From NCBI GenBank assembly GCA_000787465.1, contig JSYX01000535.1:1-17991 (forward strand): 17,991 nucleotides of DNA, read 5' to 3'. Below the pieces are notes generated by a model. It was not told the DNA's origin and ran no database searches. It was given only the letters and a program-made list of their open reading frames with translations. Position 1 is the stretch's first letter. Every line of letters begins with the position of its first letter. This document shows positions 8,476 to 17,991 of this stretch, in pieces. The stretch comes from Thermomucor indicae-seudaticae. Lineage: Eukaryota > Mucoromycota > Mucoromycetes > Mucorales > Lichtheimiaceae. The translations under genes and the position numbers were made by a program.

Positions 8476-11116
8476 TCAGTATTGAACATAATTGGCAGGG
8501 AACACTCCTGTGCGTCCATTGATAGTACCTGTCTCTTTGCCGTTAAGTAAAAACCGACATTGCCGTGATCATAGAAAGGAGAAGAGGAAAAAAGCACAAA
8601 CCTTCCCACCAGCCGTTGTCATCCATTTTGGTAACCAGTATCCTGTCTCCTTTACGCAGCTCCAATTCATCCGCGTTTACAGCCTCAAAATCATATAGCA
8701 CTTCAACATAAAACGATCCGGAATCATTCGGTTTCTCTCCATCGTCGTTCGTAACTGCCACGTTGTCACTCTCTGGTTCCAGATCGAAACTGATGTAACT
8801 TGCGGGCACTAAACCGGTTTGTCCATCGCGTTGAACCTGTACCAGTGTGCTTTATGAATACATGCGTCAAGGTTGCAAGCTTTCTTTGCAGATGCCGTAC
8901 CTTTATCCATCCGCTATTGTCTGTAAAAGAATGATCAGATCCATACCTTCAAACTCAATAACACTAAAAGAGAGGACATACCTTCCGCGTCTACCACTTG
9001 CACAACCTCGTTTTCAACGATGGTTAACTCGTCTGTTGACTGGGCCATGTAGTCGTACAGAACGCGAGCAGTCGGAAGCTGCAGGTTCTCTGCAGGTGGC
9101 GATGGTGCTGTATCTTGGCTTTGTTGGGCCATCATGGACATCGTATCCTGGGTAGTCGTAGGAGACGGAGGTTGGTATCTATTAATCTTGCCTCGCTTAT
9201 GAGAGCAATTAGGCGGAACATTCATTTCGCATTTGGCGTGACAATTGAAGCCGCAAGCTTTATTATTATTCCCGGCGTCAGTGGCAAAAGGGAACAGACA
9301 TCTCTTTCTCCTTCCTGTCTTACATTTACAAGTGAATCCCTTGTTTGAAAGACCCCATATCGTGCTCCTGCAATGGTCACACACGGTTGGAATCGTAAAG
9401 GATGATGGCTTAAAGTCATGGCTCTCTGCATCGAGTCCACTGCCTGTCTCGCGCCATCCCAAAGTTCTTCGGAATAAGTAGACCTTTTGCTAGATGTATA
9501 TCTTGCTTTACCTCCAATATTCTGAATGATCATATCGACAGCGCTTTTCACGCGAGCTTTCTCGGTTGATAACAAAGCAATCTTGCGGTAAATATCTAGT
9601 AAACGCTAAGAAAAGATAGCTGTGATTATCTCGCCTCTCCCGCACGATTTTCAGCCGCTTGACAGAATCACAACTTACTTCTCTTGCATCATCGTATTCG
9701 GCAGACCCCTTCTCAGCAATACTCGACACTGCTTGTTCAAGTTCTTTCATTCGCGCTGAATCCCGAGACAGTTCATTTCCGATATGATCAAGCGTCCGCC
9801 GATCCTTGAGCAGCTTGTTATTTAAGAATATCGCTGATGCCTCATCCACTGCAAGATTGCTACTCTAAAACATGAGCATACTTGTTCAGAAAAAAATAGA
9901 CTATCGTCACTATTGAGGGTAACAGAAAGAAGGATTACCGTATCAATCATGATTTCTGTATGATCACCAGTCCAGGGAATAAAAGCCATTGGCCAATTGT
10001 CATCTTGTTGTAACGATGATAGTCTTGTCACTCGCAGGACAGAGTCCTGAGCATCCGCACCAGCATCCATTTGCTCTACAGCCACCAAGATCTCCGAGTA
10101 ATGCGTTTGAACCGCTGCTTTGGCTTCACTTTCCATTTCAATGTATTTGCGATAAATGTTTTGCAAGGCAGAAATCCTTGACCAGTCAAGATCTTGTAGT
10201 TGCTAAAACTTTTTAATGAAACGCTTCGTCTTTTTGGTAGCCTTCGTTTTGTCGGCTGGCTGATACACTCACATCTGCAAAAGTAGGCAGGTCTTCCTCA
10301 AAGAATTTTTCTCTTTCCGCGTTTGCTGCTCCAAGAGCCAACAAATAAATATTCTAATACTCCTCATAAGCTCAACACTTTTCGAGATGGAAAGGACAGG
10401 TGACCTTACTTTCTTATTATTGCAGTCTAATATAGCCTGATCCAGCTGTTTCTTGACCTAGTTTTCACCATTTAATGTTACCAAGCAGATCCAACAATAT
10501 TAGGGATTAAAAGGAAATACCTTGTCCTGGTCGCCTTTAAGATACTTGTTGCGCGTGTTTTGGATATGAAGGCAAGCCTCGTCATAGCTTATCTTGGCCT
10601 TGTCTTTTTCTGCACACGACTTTTCTCGTTCCGCTTTCAGTTTCTGAAAGAAGGCCGCGTGCTTAAGGAGAAAGAACAGGACGTTATTTCGCTTAGACAT
10701 AGAGGGACCTCTTCTGTGTTCGAAAAACCTTTTTTCTTGCTTCCTCCTTTCTGGCGGCAGTTGCTTTAATGGTATCGACGAGGGACACGCCCAGGTCCTC
10801 CGCCAGACGCTGGTGACATTTAGCAATGAGACTCGTTTCACTGACCATGATGTGCCATGCTCGTGTGCAGCTTTTAACGGTGATTTTAGTCTTTCTGCTA
10901 ATGGGAAAAGGCAGAGACAGAATACCTTGATTCAGCTACATTGTCTTCTGCATCGAGTTTCTTTGTGTACTTCTTTGCCAAGTTTTCTAGTTTTTGCGCA
11001 TAATCCTTTTCAATTTGGCTTCTTTCCTTCACAAACGCACGAAACCGATGGAGTTCCTGGATGCCTTCGCCCACATGGTCGAGGATCGCTGTTACTTGAG
11101 GTTGCGTTATGCTCAT
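8476..11116 (-). CDS. BZZ1: Bzz1-like F-BAR/C1/double-SH3 protein (actin patch, endocytosis)
   Basis: I resolve 13 exons on the minus strand, each junction GT-AG and in phase: join(8476..8528, 8602..8836, 8901..8920, 8982..9257, 9324..9443, 9512..9605, 9679..9864, 9939..10202, 10273..10353, 10410..10457, 10521..10661, 10729..10870, 10926..11116). They encode 616 residues, close to yeast Bzz1 (633). An F-BAR coiled-coil membrane-binding domain spans about residues 1-255, starting MSITQPQVTAILDHV. More helical sequence runs to about 382. A C1 zinc finger lies at 391-440 with its His and Cys ligands (His391, CDHC, CKSC, HAKC, final Cys440). SH3 domains are at about 486-536 (ALYDY-like RVLYDYM, GWIK, VPASYI) and 565-616 (VLYDFEA, GWWEG, FPANYV). 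Bzz1 recruits the Las17/WASP actin machinery to endocytic sites. Introns are 55-74 nt. Exon 11 is only 20 nt. The last acceptor was set at ...gagacag to restore WWEGT. Confidence 0.93.
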
Positions 11117-11217
11117 TATCAGTGACAGGAGAACGAAATGAAACTGCGTACAATGCCGCGCGTTGTGAAACTCCGGTCTCGACACACACAGAACCCCTTC
11201 CCCTTCTAACCAACGCC
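11117..11217. promoter_or_regulatory. Shared divergent promoter region of BZZ1 and VPS18
   Basis: Only 101 bp separate the two start codons, so both 5' UTRs and core promoters must lie here or overlap the opposite gene. No TATA box is visible. The VPS18 side has a pyrimidine tract (CCCCTTCCCCTTCTAACC) just before its ATG. On the BZZ1 side the ATG follows a short AT/CT-mixed leader. Bidirectional control is an inference from the spacing. Confidence 0.55.
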
Positions 11218-14200
11218 ATGTCCTTGATCGATGACTTTTACGAGTCGGCAGAATTACCGCCAACGACCAATGCGCTCCTAGACAATTTCGAGACTCCAAA
11301 CAACATTCGTGTACGCTAAACTTTTATCATGCTTTCTATTTTAAATTGTTTGAGCTGACCCACGCAATGTAACAAACACACATAAAAAAGCTTGAAACGG
11401 GCTATGTCTCGGTATCCAATGGGTTCGGTCAAAGCGAGCTACCGATATTTGCGCTGCATTATGTCCAGTTTCAACTCCCTGCTACGTTGGCTGATATGGC
11501 GGTGTCGAACAATATTCTTGTTATTGCGTTGCATAACTTTCGAATCCTCCGTATCGATACTGAAAGGCCACTGGAAGTGGAAGGTAAAAAAGAACGATAC
11601 GGATACGATGGTTCCAGAAAGAAAGAATAATGTACGTATATAGAGATCGATATTTCACGCAAACCTAGCGACGGAAGGATCCACAAGATATTCTTCGATC
11701 CCACGGGCCGGCATTTGATCATTACCACCGATAATGGTGAAAACTTTTATCTGTATGAAAAGTGGAAGAAGACCAAACTTTTATCGAAATTCAAGGTTCT
11801 ATATCTTTATGCTATTATTTTTGAGTCCGTTTGCTTGATTAACCCAGGGCTGATAAATGTGCGTAGGGCATCACAATCACATCGGTTGCTTGGAACAAGC
11901 AAGCCACACTTACTGATCCGTCCACTAGAGAAATTCTCATTGGAACTAAGAACGGCCTGATCTACGAAACCTGTCTCGAACCAACCGACGAATTTTTTAG
12001 ACGCGAAGAGAAGTATTTTAAGCAAGTCTATTCGCTTTACGAAACGACCATGCCCATCACGGGCTTGCATTTTGAACAGTTCCCCGTCAACAATCGAAAA
12101 TACTTTGTACTCGCTACCACGCCTACGCGGATATACCAGTTCATTGGCTACGTCTCTTCGTCTTCCTCTTCTTCTTCTTCCGGTTTAACAGGGTACGGGG
12201 GTAATCCCGAGGATCATGGTGAACGTGCCATGTTTGAAAGCCTTTTTTCGAAATATGAAGTCAATCCAGGTATCTAAACCTGCCCTTCATCTTTACTATT
12301 TTGATCTCTGAATAACACATATGTGCATAGGGTTCCAGGAACTTCCTGGCGAATTGCCCTATAGCAAATTGCACTTTTTCAGTCGGTTCCACGAATTACA
12401 ACAGCAAGGTGTCGCTCAGACATTCGCCTGGCTGACAGGTATGAAAAGAAGAGAGTCCCGAGTGATGTATTCTATGTTGATTTTGACTTTATTTCTAGGA
12501 CCGGGCATATATCATGGAGATCTTGTGTTTGGGTCGCAGGAAGTCGGAGATAGTGTGATTGACAATGTCCAGTTGCTCCAGTAAGTCCCAGCGAGAGAAA
12601 GAATATGTCCGTATGCGGGAGTAGTGGAACTGGTCTGACGTGTATATCAAATAGATACCCTGCTACTCCATCTGAAGATGAGATTGGAAAGCTGGTGACA
12701 GAAATCCCAATATCAGTTGCACTGACAGAGTTCCATTTCATCCTGCTTTATAAAGACCGAGTCCGAGCCGTTTGTCAACTCAACGACCAAATTGTCTATG
12801 AAGAAATGATTCCTGTGGTATGTTTAACAAGGAGGTTGGAAGAAATGAAGAGCAGGAGACGAGGTCTGAAATGGCTTTGCGTATGATAGAACCACGGTGA
12901 AGAGGTGATTGGCATGACGGTAGACGATATCAAAAAGACGTTTTGGATATACACGAGCATGTCCATCTATGAACTGGCGATTGAGAATGAAGAACGGGAT
13001 GTATGGAAGCTTTATTTGGAGAAGATGCAATACGACATGGCGCTGCAGTACTGCAAAGATCCTGCGCAAAAGGATAAAGTGTACACGGCCCAGGCAAGAG
13101 ATTATTTCAATCAAAGGCGGTACCAGCTGAGTGCAAAGTACTTTGCCGAGAGTACCGTGCCGTTTGAAGAAGTCGCGTTAAAGTTTGTGGAAAAGAATGA
13201 ACGGGATGCACTTCGAGTCTACCTGCTCAGCAAATTGTCGCGGTTCAGAAAAAAGGTAAACCTAAAAGTTCTCGATGTGTATTTGTGGATGATATGTACC
13301 AACAGGTCAAGATGTAGGACCGCACGCAAAAAACCATTGTAGCAACATGGCTTGTTGAACTTTATTTATCAAAACTGAACGATCTTGAAGACATCATATC
13401 CTCCATCAATTCGACAACCTCCACCAATGGCACCACTAACGCCATAACCAATGGCAACAGCACCAACAGCAACACGCCCATTTCATATTATGAAGATCAG
13501 CAAGCGGAGATGAGGGAGGAATTTCGTGCATTTCTAGAGGCCCATCACGCATCCTTGCATAAACCAACAACCTATAAACTGATTGCCAGCCATGGACGGA
13601 GCGATGAGCTCTTGTATTATGCGTCACTGATCAACGACTATGACCGGGTCATTAGCCACTGGATCATTGAGAAGAACTGGGAAAAGGCACTCGAAACACT
13701 TTGCAAACAGGCCAATGCAGAAACGTTTTACAAGTTTTCGCCTGTGCTCATGGAAAATGCGCCATATGAAACAGTCAACGTGTGGATGCGACAACCAAAC
13801 TTGAACCCAAGGCAACTTATACCATCCCTCTTGCGATATGATCACTCTAAGATAGCCGACAAAGTCTCTCAGGTAAATCATCCGTCGGAGCGCGCGTGCA
13901 GGTATACATTCAATGATTCTGATGACTTTTGGATGTACCAGAACCAAGCCATCCGTTACCTTTCACATGTAGTGACCACGCTCGGCAACACTGATCCGGC
14001 CGTTCACAACTTGCTCTTGACACTGTACGCGACCCAACCCACAGAGGATGAAACCGCTCTCTTGACATTCCTAAAGAACGAAGGAAGGGATATGCACTAT
14101 AATTTGGATTATGCGCTTAGACTGTGCAGTCAAAATGGACGGACCCAAAGCTGCGTTCACATTTATAGTCAGATGGGCTTGTATGAGGAAGCCGTGAACT

Positions 14201-15293
14201 TGGCACTCAAGCACCATGATTTGGAACTGGCGCGGATCAATGCAGACAAACCAGAAGACGACGAGGCGCTGCGTAAAAAGCTCTGGCTCAATATAGCGAA
14301 GCATGTCGTGCAGGAAAACAAGGACATTAAAACGTATGATGTCTACAGGAGTGTGGGTGATTTCTTTCTTTCTGATACACATACTATGATTATCGTAGGG
14401 CCATGGAGTTCTTTAAGCAGAGCGACCTGCTCAAGATTGAAGACATTTTACCGTTTTTCCCAGACTTTGTTCTTATTGATGATTTCAAGGTACAGCCCAA
14501 TAGTCCCATATGTACTTACACGTGCTCATTGAAGGCGATACACAGGATGAAATATGCTCTGCACTTGAAGAGTACAATGTACACATTGAAGAACTCAAAG
14601 CTGAAATGGACGAAGCAACACGAAGTGCTGATAATATACGATTGGACATCAGAGAGCTCAAGAGCAGGTATGTCTAAATGTCTTTTTCTTTCGCCCTTAC
14701 GATGATCATTGACGGGAGAACAAACAAAAGGTTTGCTGTTGTGAATGCGGTTGAAAAATGCTACATTTGCAACTTTCCTCTCTTAACTCGTCAATTCTAT
14801 ATTTTTCCTTGTCAACACGCTTTTCATGCCGACTGCTTAATCAACCAGGTTAAGTATCTTTTAGTGTTGCGGCACAGACAGAAGAAAAAAACTGACCCGG
14901 ATTGCTTAATAGATTACAAAGTTCTTGCCGACAAGGCAAATCAGACGACTGGCAGACTTGCAAGAACAGTTATCCAAAGAACTAAGCCAAGTACGACCTA
15001 ATAAAAGCAACAGTAATGGTTCTTCATCACGGTCCGCAACAGCAGGAGCAACAACAACAGCGGCAGATGGCAGTAACAATCGCTCAGTGATGTTCCCAGG
15101 TGACGCTGCAGCCGCCGATGTCGGTATGAGGAATAATAACTCGGCCATACCCAGAGCAGAACAACTCAAGGACGAACTGGATGATATCGTGGCGAGCGAA
15201 TGTATTCTGTGCGGTGAATACATGATCAAAACCATCGATCAACCGTTCATTGGCGACGATGAAACGGAGGTGCTAGCACAATGGTCTATATAG
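11218..15293 (+). CDS. VPS18: Vps18/Pep3, core subunit of HOPS and CORVET tethering complexes
   Basis: I resolve 14 exons with in-phase GT-AG introns: join(11218..11310, 11391..11583, 11644..11795, 11867..12269, 12331..12438, 12499..12580, 12655..12817, 12890..13255, 13318..13872, 13942..14333, 14399..14489, 14546..14667, 14731..14848, 14913..15293). They encode 1072 residues, longer than yeast Pep3 (918). Residues 1 to about 400 form the beta-propeller (IFALHYVQF, SNNILVIALHN, KIFFDPTGRHLI). An alpha-solenoid follows (FWIYTSMSIYELAIENEERD, AMEFFKQSDLLKIEDILPFF), then a coiled coil at about 867-906. A split RING-H2 has CYIC at 917-920, CQHAFHADC at 934-942 and CILC at 1043-1046. Extra length comes from a nine-serine run (243-251), an Asn/Thr-rich insert (551-573) and a roughly 100-residue low-complexity linker inside the RING. 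Vps18 links Rab-controlled tethering to vacuole and endosome fusion. Confidence 0.95.
13873..13941 (+). other. Stop-free 69-nt intron in VPS18
   Basis: The intron has donor GTAAAT and acceptor TACCAG. It is exactly 23 codons long with no in-frame stop, so an unspliced transcript would still give full-length protein with 23 extra residues. I call it an intron because the flanks join as a Vps18-like KVSQ-NQAIRYL, and because the insert has a donor, an acceptor and a TCTGATGAC branch-like site. An optional exon cannot be excluded. Confidence 0.7.
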
Positions 15294-15356
15294 TAATACC
15301 TTAATCATAGTAACAAACCCAATCAAACTCAATATACGCTACATACATTTTCGGAT

Positions 15357-15362
15357 TTTATT
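15357..15362 (-). terminator. AATAAA polyadenylation signal overlapping the stop codon
   Basis: On the minus strand the stop codon of the 690-residue gene (TAA, 15364-15362) runs directly into AATAAA. Only 68 bp separate this stop from the VPS18 stop (15293), so the 3' UTRs of the two convergent genes probably overlap. No comparable AATAAA is seen for VPS18 in this gap. Confidence 0.45.
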
Positions 15363-17434
15363 TAGACCAAGGACTTTTGGGCTTTTACATTCCAGTAAAG
15401 AGGAACTTCTCTCGACAAGATAGATACTAACTTTTGCGCCATATCATAAATCGTCGAGACATTCTCACTCTCAGACTCCAAAAAGTCATCACTCGTCCAA
15501 GTCGGCAATTCACCAATCCTTAGTGACAAGTTTTCTGCAAACCGATTGACCCATGACTCTTTATAGGCTGATACCTTGTAAATCACACGGTGCGGATCAA
15601 TATTGCTCAGGTCCACAGGAAGGTCTCGTCGTTCTTTGCTGATATCCAGCAACTCGATATCCCAAATCTCGTCCCGGTCAATCTCGATAACCCACGAGTC
15701 GTCATACGCATAACTCCACTTGGTTTTTTGCGTCACCAGCTTGGGCTCGTAGTCCGTCACGCCAACCAGCAACACCAACCGGTTGTTCTGTGGATTCAGC
15801 CTCAAGTTTTCGGCAAACACAGAATGGGGCGTCGGGTTCTCGTAATCGGCTGGTAAGCGGCGCCCATGCTCGAGCTTTAGTTCCCAAGAGTAATCCGATT
15901 CCAGGTTCAAACAGCTGACTGTGACCAAATCCTTGCAATCCGTCAGACAGTTCCATAATCCAATCCGTCCGTCCGAAGTGAAATTGGCAATAATCGTCGT
16001 TTTCCACTTGTCACCCCGTGCAGCAGGTGAAAGGTAATCTCTTCGAGTCGCACCCGGTGGCGGTTTGGGTACAAAGTTGGGGTATTGTTCGGCTTGTATG
16101 GAAAACGTGGTACGCGGCGAATCACTAAACTGGACACCATGATTGGCCATGTGCACGAACAACGGCTGCACGTCTTCAAACGTCGTACCGATACACGGCG
16201 CCAGTTTCGACACAAATTTCGGGTTCGGGAAATACTTGTCCACCAAATCCTCAATCTCGAACAAACTCTTCTTACTCGGATAGTCCACCGCACAAATCTG
16301 TCCAAACCGAACCTTCATTCGGATTTCCCAGTCAAACACCCGAATACTGTCCAGCCCCTCTGCGAGTGCCTCATAAATCTGCTCCTTGTTTCGCGCATCG
16401 AGTGTCCGGACACGTTCCGGTAATAACGAGTCCCCGGAACCTCCTGCCTGGTCGTCGTCCGGTTTGGTATCCTCCAGATCAATCAAGTTCGCATCCGCAA
16501 TCTTGTTGATCACACCCGTCCGTGCACTTTCAAATAACCGATGCTGGGAAAGCATAAACTGCTGTTCCGCCGGTTTACCGTACCGGTACGGCACAAACCC
16601 AGCCGGTAGCGTCGCAAACCGCACCAACAAATTGCTGCCGGGCTGCTTCATTAACCGCAGTGTATTGCCCGTCGGTCGCCACGTACATTTATAATACCAC
16701 CCACGCAATCGAGCCGCCGCCATCGTCACATTTTCCTGTTCCTGCCCGACAACCTTCACCCAGTTCATATCCTGTTCGTACCACATGTAGGCTTTGCATT
16801 CAGCCCGTATACTATTGATATACGAATCCTTGTCACCGAACAGCGTCTTTTCCGGTAAATGCCTGTCTGGTAAAGGCACAACCGCCATGTAAGGTTGCGG
16901 AATGGTCGGGAACCCCTGATAACTTTTCTCTTCGGCCCTCCGTGCCTGTAATCGTTCATGACGTCTCCTTTCCCGTTCCGTCAGCTCTCGCTCAGGTTTA
17001 CCCCATTTCTTCGTTTTGCGTCGATTCGCATCTCTACGTTCCGTAAGCCGAGCGACAATCAAGTCCAAGTGTTCCTTGGCCTTGTCGCACGCACTCCGCT
17101 CACCCCAAATATCTATCTGATGTTTGGCTTCATTGTAATCCATATAGGTGTTGGTTTCTCGTCGCATTTCTTGCAGTTTCACTCGGCGTTCACCGAGAAT
17201 CTCGACGAGTGAGAATTCCGGAGGGACCATCCAGCAATCGTCCGGTGTGCGCTCTTCCCCTCCTCCAGCACCTCCTCCTCTCTGATAATCGTAAAGGAAA
17301 TCCAATTGTTGATCTCGTCCACCTGCAGCAGCCAGCTGAATCGCATTACTGTCCGGTAAAATGCTGGGATCGCGCCACGTCTCTTCTTCAAGCTCAGCGT
17401 CTAGATCGTATGGTACTTCGGGTTCTATCGACAT
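15362..17434 (-). CDS. Unknown 690-residue protein with KH-like N-terminal region
   Basis: This is a single uninterrupted exon. The ATG at 17434-17432 (AAAAAA before it) starts MSIEPEVPYDLD. The frame extends upstream only to a GTG, so this ATG is preferred. I do not recognise a named family. Residues 1-70 are acidic and Gly-rich. Residues about 74-130 (FSLVEILGERR, then QIDIWGERSACDKAKEHLDLIV) have the layout of a KH-type RNA-binding fold, without a clear GxxG loop. Residues 130-170 are strongly basic and helical (ERRRHERLQARRAEEK). A second similar unit lies at about 203-250 (INSIRAECKAYMWYEQD, VTMAAARLRGWYYKC). The C-terminal 400 residues are mixed alpha/beta and Trp-rich (DYSWELKLEHGRR, WSYAYDDSWVIEID). 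There is no signal peptide or membrane segment. RNA binding is inferred from shape only. Lack of introns contrasts with its 13- and 14-exon neighbours. Confidence 0.85.
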   Translation of the reverse strand: MSIEPEVPYDLDAELEEETWRDPSILPDSNAIQLAAAGGRDQQLDFLYDYQRGGGAGGGEERTPDDCWMVPPEFSLVEILGERRVKLQEMRRETNTYMDYNEAKHQIDIWGERSACDKAKEHLDLIVARLTERRDANRRKTKKWGKPERELTERERRRHERLQARRAEEKSYQGFPTIPQPYMAVVPLPDRHLPEKTLFGDKDSYINSIRAECKAYMWYEQDMNWVKVVGQEQENVTMAAARLRGWYYKCTWRPTGNTLRLMKQPGSNLLVRFATLPAGFVPYRYGKPAEQQFMLSQHRLFESARTGVINKIADANLIDLEDTKPDDDQAGGSGDSLLPERVRTLDARNKEQIYEALAEGLDSIRVFDWEIRMKVRFGQICAVDYPSKKSLFEIEDLVDKYFPNPKFVSKLAPCIGTTFEDVQPLFVHMANHGVQFSDSPRTTFSIQAEQYPNFVPKPPPGATRRDYLSPAARGDKWKTTIIANFTSDGRIGLWNCLTDCKDLVTVSCLNLESDYSWELKLEHGRRLPADYENPTPHSVFAENLRLNPQNNRLVLLVGVTDYEPKLVTQKTKWSYAYDDSWVIEIDRDEIWDIELLDISKERRDLPVDLSNIDPHRVIYKVSAYKESWVNRFAENLSLRIGELPTWTSDDFLESESENVSTIYDMAQKLVSILSREVPLYWNVKAQKSLV

Positions 17435-17454
17435 TTTTTCTTTTCGGTGTGTGT

Positions 17455-17465
17455 GGTATATAAGG
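17455..17465 (-). promoter_or_regulatory. TATA-like box upstream of the unknown gene
   Basis: On the minus strand CCTTATATACC lies 21-31 nt before the ATG at 17434. It is followed by CACACACACCGAAAAGAAAAA up to the start. If it works as a TATA box at the usual distance, transcription would begin almost at the ATG, implying a very short leader. It may instead be a chance AT-rich word. Confidence 0.35.
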
Positions 17466-17515
17466 GCAGTTGAGAATAAAAAGGAAAGCAAGTAACGAAA
17501 AGTGAGACGCGTCAC

Positions 17516-17939
17516 CGCTTATACTTTAACATTTTCGCATTCCGGCTGTCCCTTGATTTTCCTACTGGCGTTTTCGTTGGCAGATCTGGCAATCGTAAAT
17601 AATTCTCCTACGTGCAGCATGCGCTATTCATACTTTCTCTTTACGCAATAAGCCTATTCCCTTTCCGCGCCAAGCACAAAGCATGATTTGCGTTAATCAG
17701 AGATTCGCATTTGAACCGAATAAAGAAAGAGGATTTGGTTCCAAGTTATCGCTTAATGCCGGCTTTTGCTTTTAGAGATTGTGCTCTACACATGTCTTGC
17801 AATTAGCTGAGCCAATGGAACTCTCTGTAAACATTATTTGTTGTCAACCAAGCTTATTGATGGATGTATGTTTGCTCACACTGACGTTATAACAGTCATT
17901 TACATGTTAAAGCTGATCTGGGATTTTTTGTTTCTGTTG
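17516..17939. other. Upstream intergenic region, no supported gene
   Basis: This is the 5' flank of the minus-strand unknown gene. All frames have frequent stops and I see no RNA gene, repeat or element end. It may include the promoter of a neighbour lying to the right. Confidence 0.5.
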
Positions 17940-17991
17940 ATGGCTTCGGGACGAGTAGGGGTACTGGATTTTAAGAACCGTTTACGCTTCC
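17940..17991 (+). CDS. Possible start of a gene running off the window
   Basis: An ATG at 17940-17942 opens MASGRVGVLDFKNRLRF and continues to the window edge without a stop. The base after the ATG is G, but the -3 position is T, a weak start context. Seventeen codons are too few to recognise a family, and chance is a fair alternative. Confidence 0.2.
   Translation, partial: MASGRVGVLDFKNRLRF

Noticed and set aside
10898..11299. Upstream extension of the BZZ1 first exon beyond the chosen ATG.
   Set aside because: It would run through the divergent promoter into the VPS18 first exon. The ATG at 11116 gives the typical F-BAR start.
17435..17515. N-terminal extension of the unknown protein by 27 residues, hydrophobic and signal-like.
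   Set aside because: The extension would start at GTG, contains the TATA-like box in its codons, and the downstream ATG has a good A-rich context.

Overview
This window looks like nuclear DNA from a filamentous fungus. An early-diverging lineage (Mucoromycota, perhaps Mucorales) is likely, though that rests on inference. The evidence is dense short GT-AG introns (55-80 nt, with CTGAC/CTAAC-type branch points), a fungal-type Bzz1 with F-BAR, C1 and two SH3 domains, a fungal Vps18/Pep3, and the 3' half of a Fanzor (eukaryotic TnpB-like) gene of the kind common in that group.

The left half (1-8.4 kb) is accessory and decayed. A plus-strand gene of unknown function, traceable from about 109 to a stop at 7219, carries in-frame nonsense codons and frameshifts. 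It has been hit at least six times by hAT-like inverted-repeat elements whose ends are variants of TAGGGCTCCGA and whose target duplications are 8 bp. Best supported are 154-565 (with a second element, 383-529, nested inside it), 1808-2068, 2138-2830, 3453-6006 and 6765-7089, plus a 52-bp relic at 2859-2910. Removing an element and one target copy rejoins the host reading frame at several sites, which supports both the element borders and the gene. The elements share terminal bases, but each carries a different short subterminal repeat. A Fanzor pseudogene follows at 7604-8315.

The right half (8.4-17.5 kb) is ordinary, intact, gene-dense sequence. A 13-exon BZZ1 orthologue lies on the minus strand (8476-11116) and a 14-exon VPS18/PEP3 orthologue on the plus strand (11218-15293). 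The two are divergent, with start codons only 101 bp apart. A single-exon 690-residue protein of unknown function on the minus strand (15362-17434) converges on VPS18 with 68 bp between stop codons. Bzz1 acts in actin-driven endocytosis. Vps18 acts in endosome and vacuole tethering through HOPS and CORVET. The shared promoter region therefore joins two steps of the endocytic route, though co-regulation is only inferred. The last ~450 bp hold no clear gene except a possible start codon at 17940 that runs off the edge.
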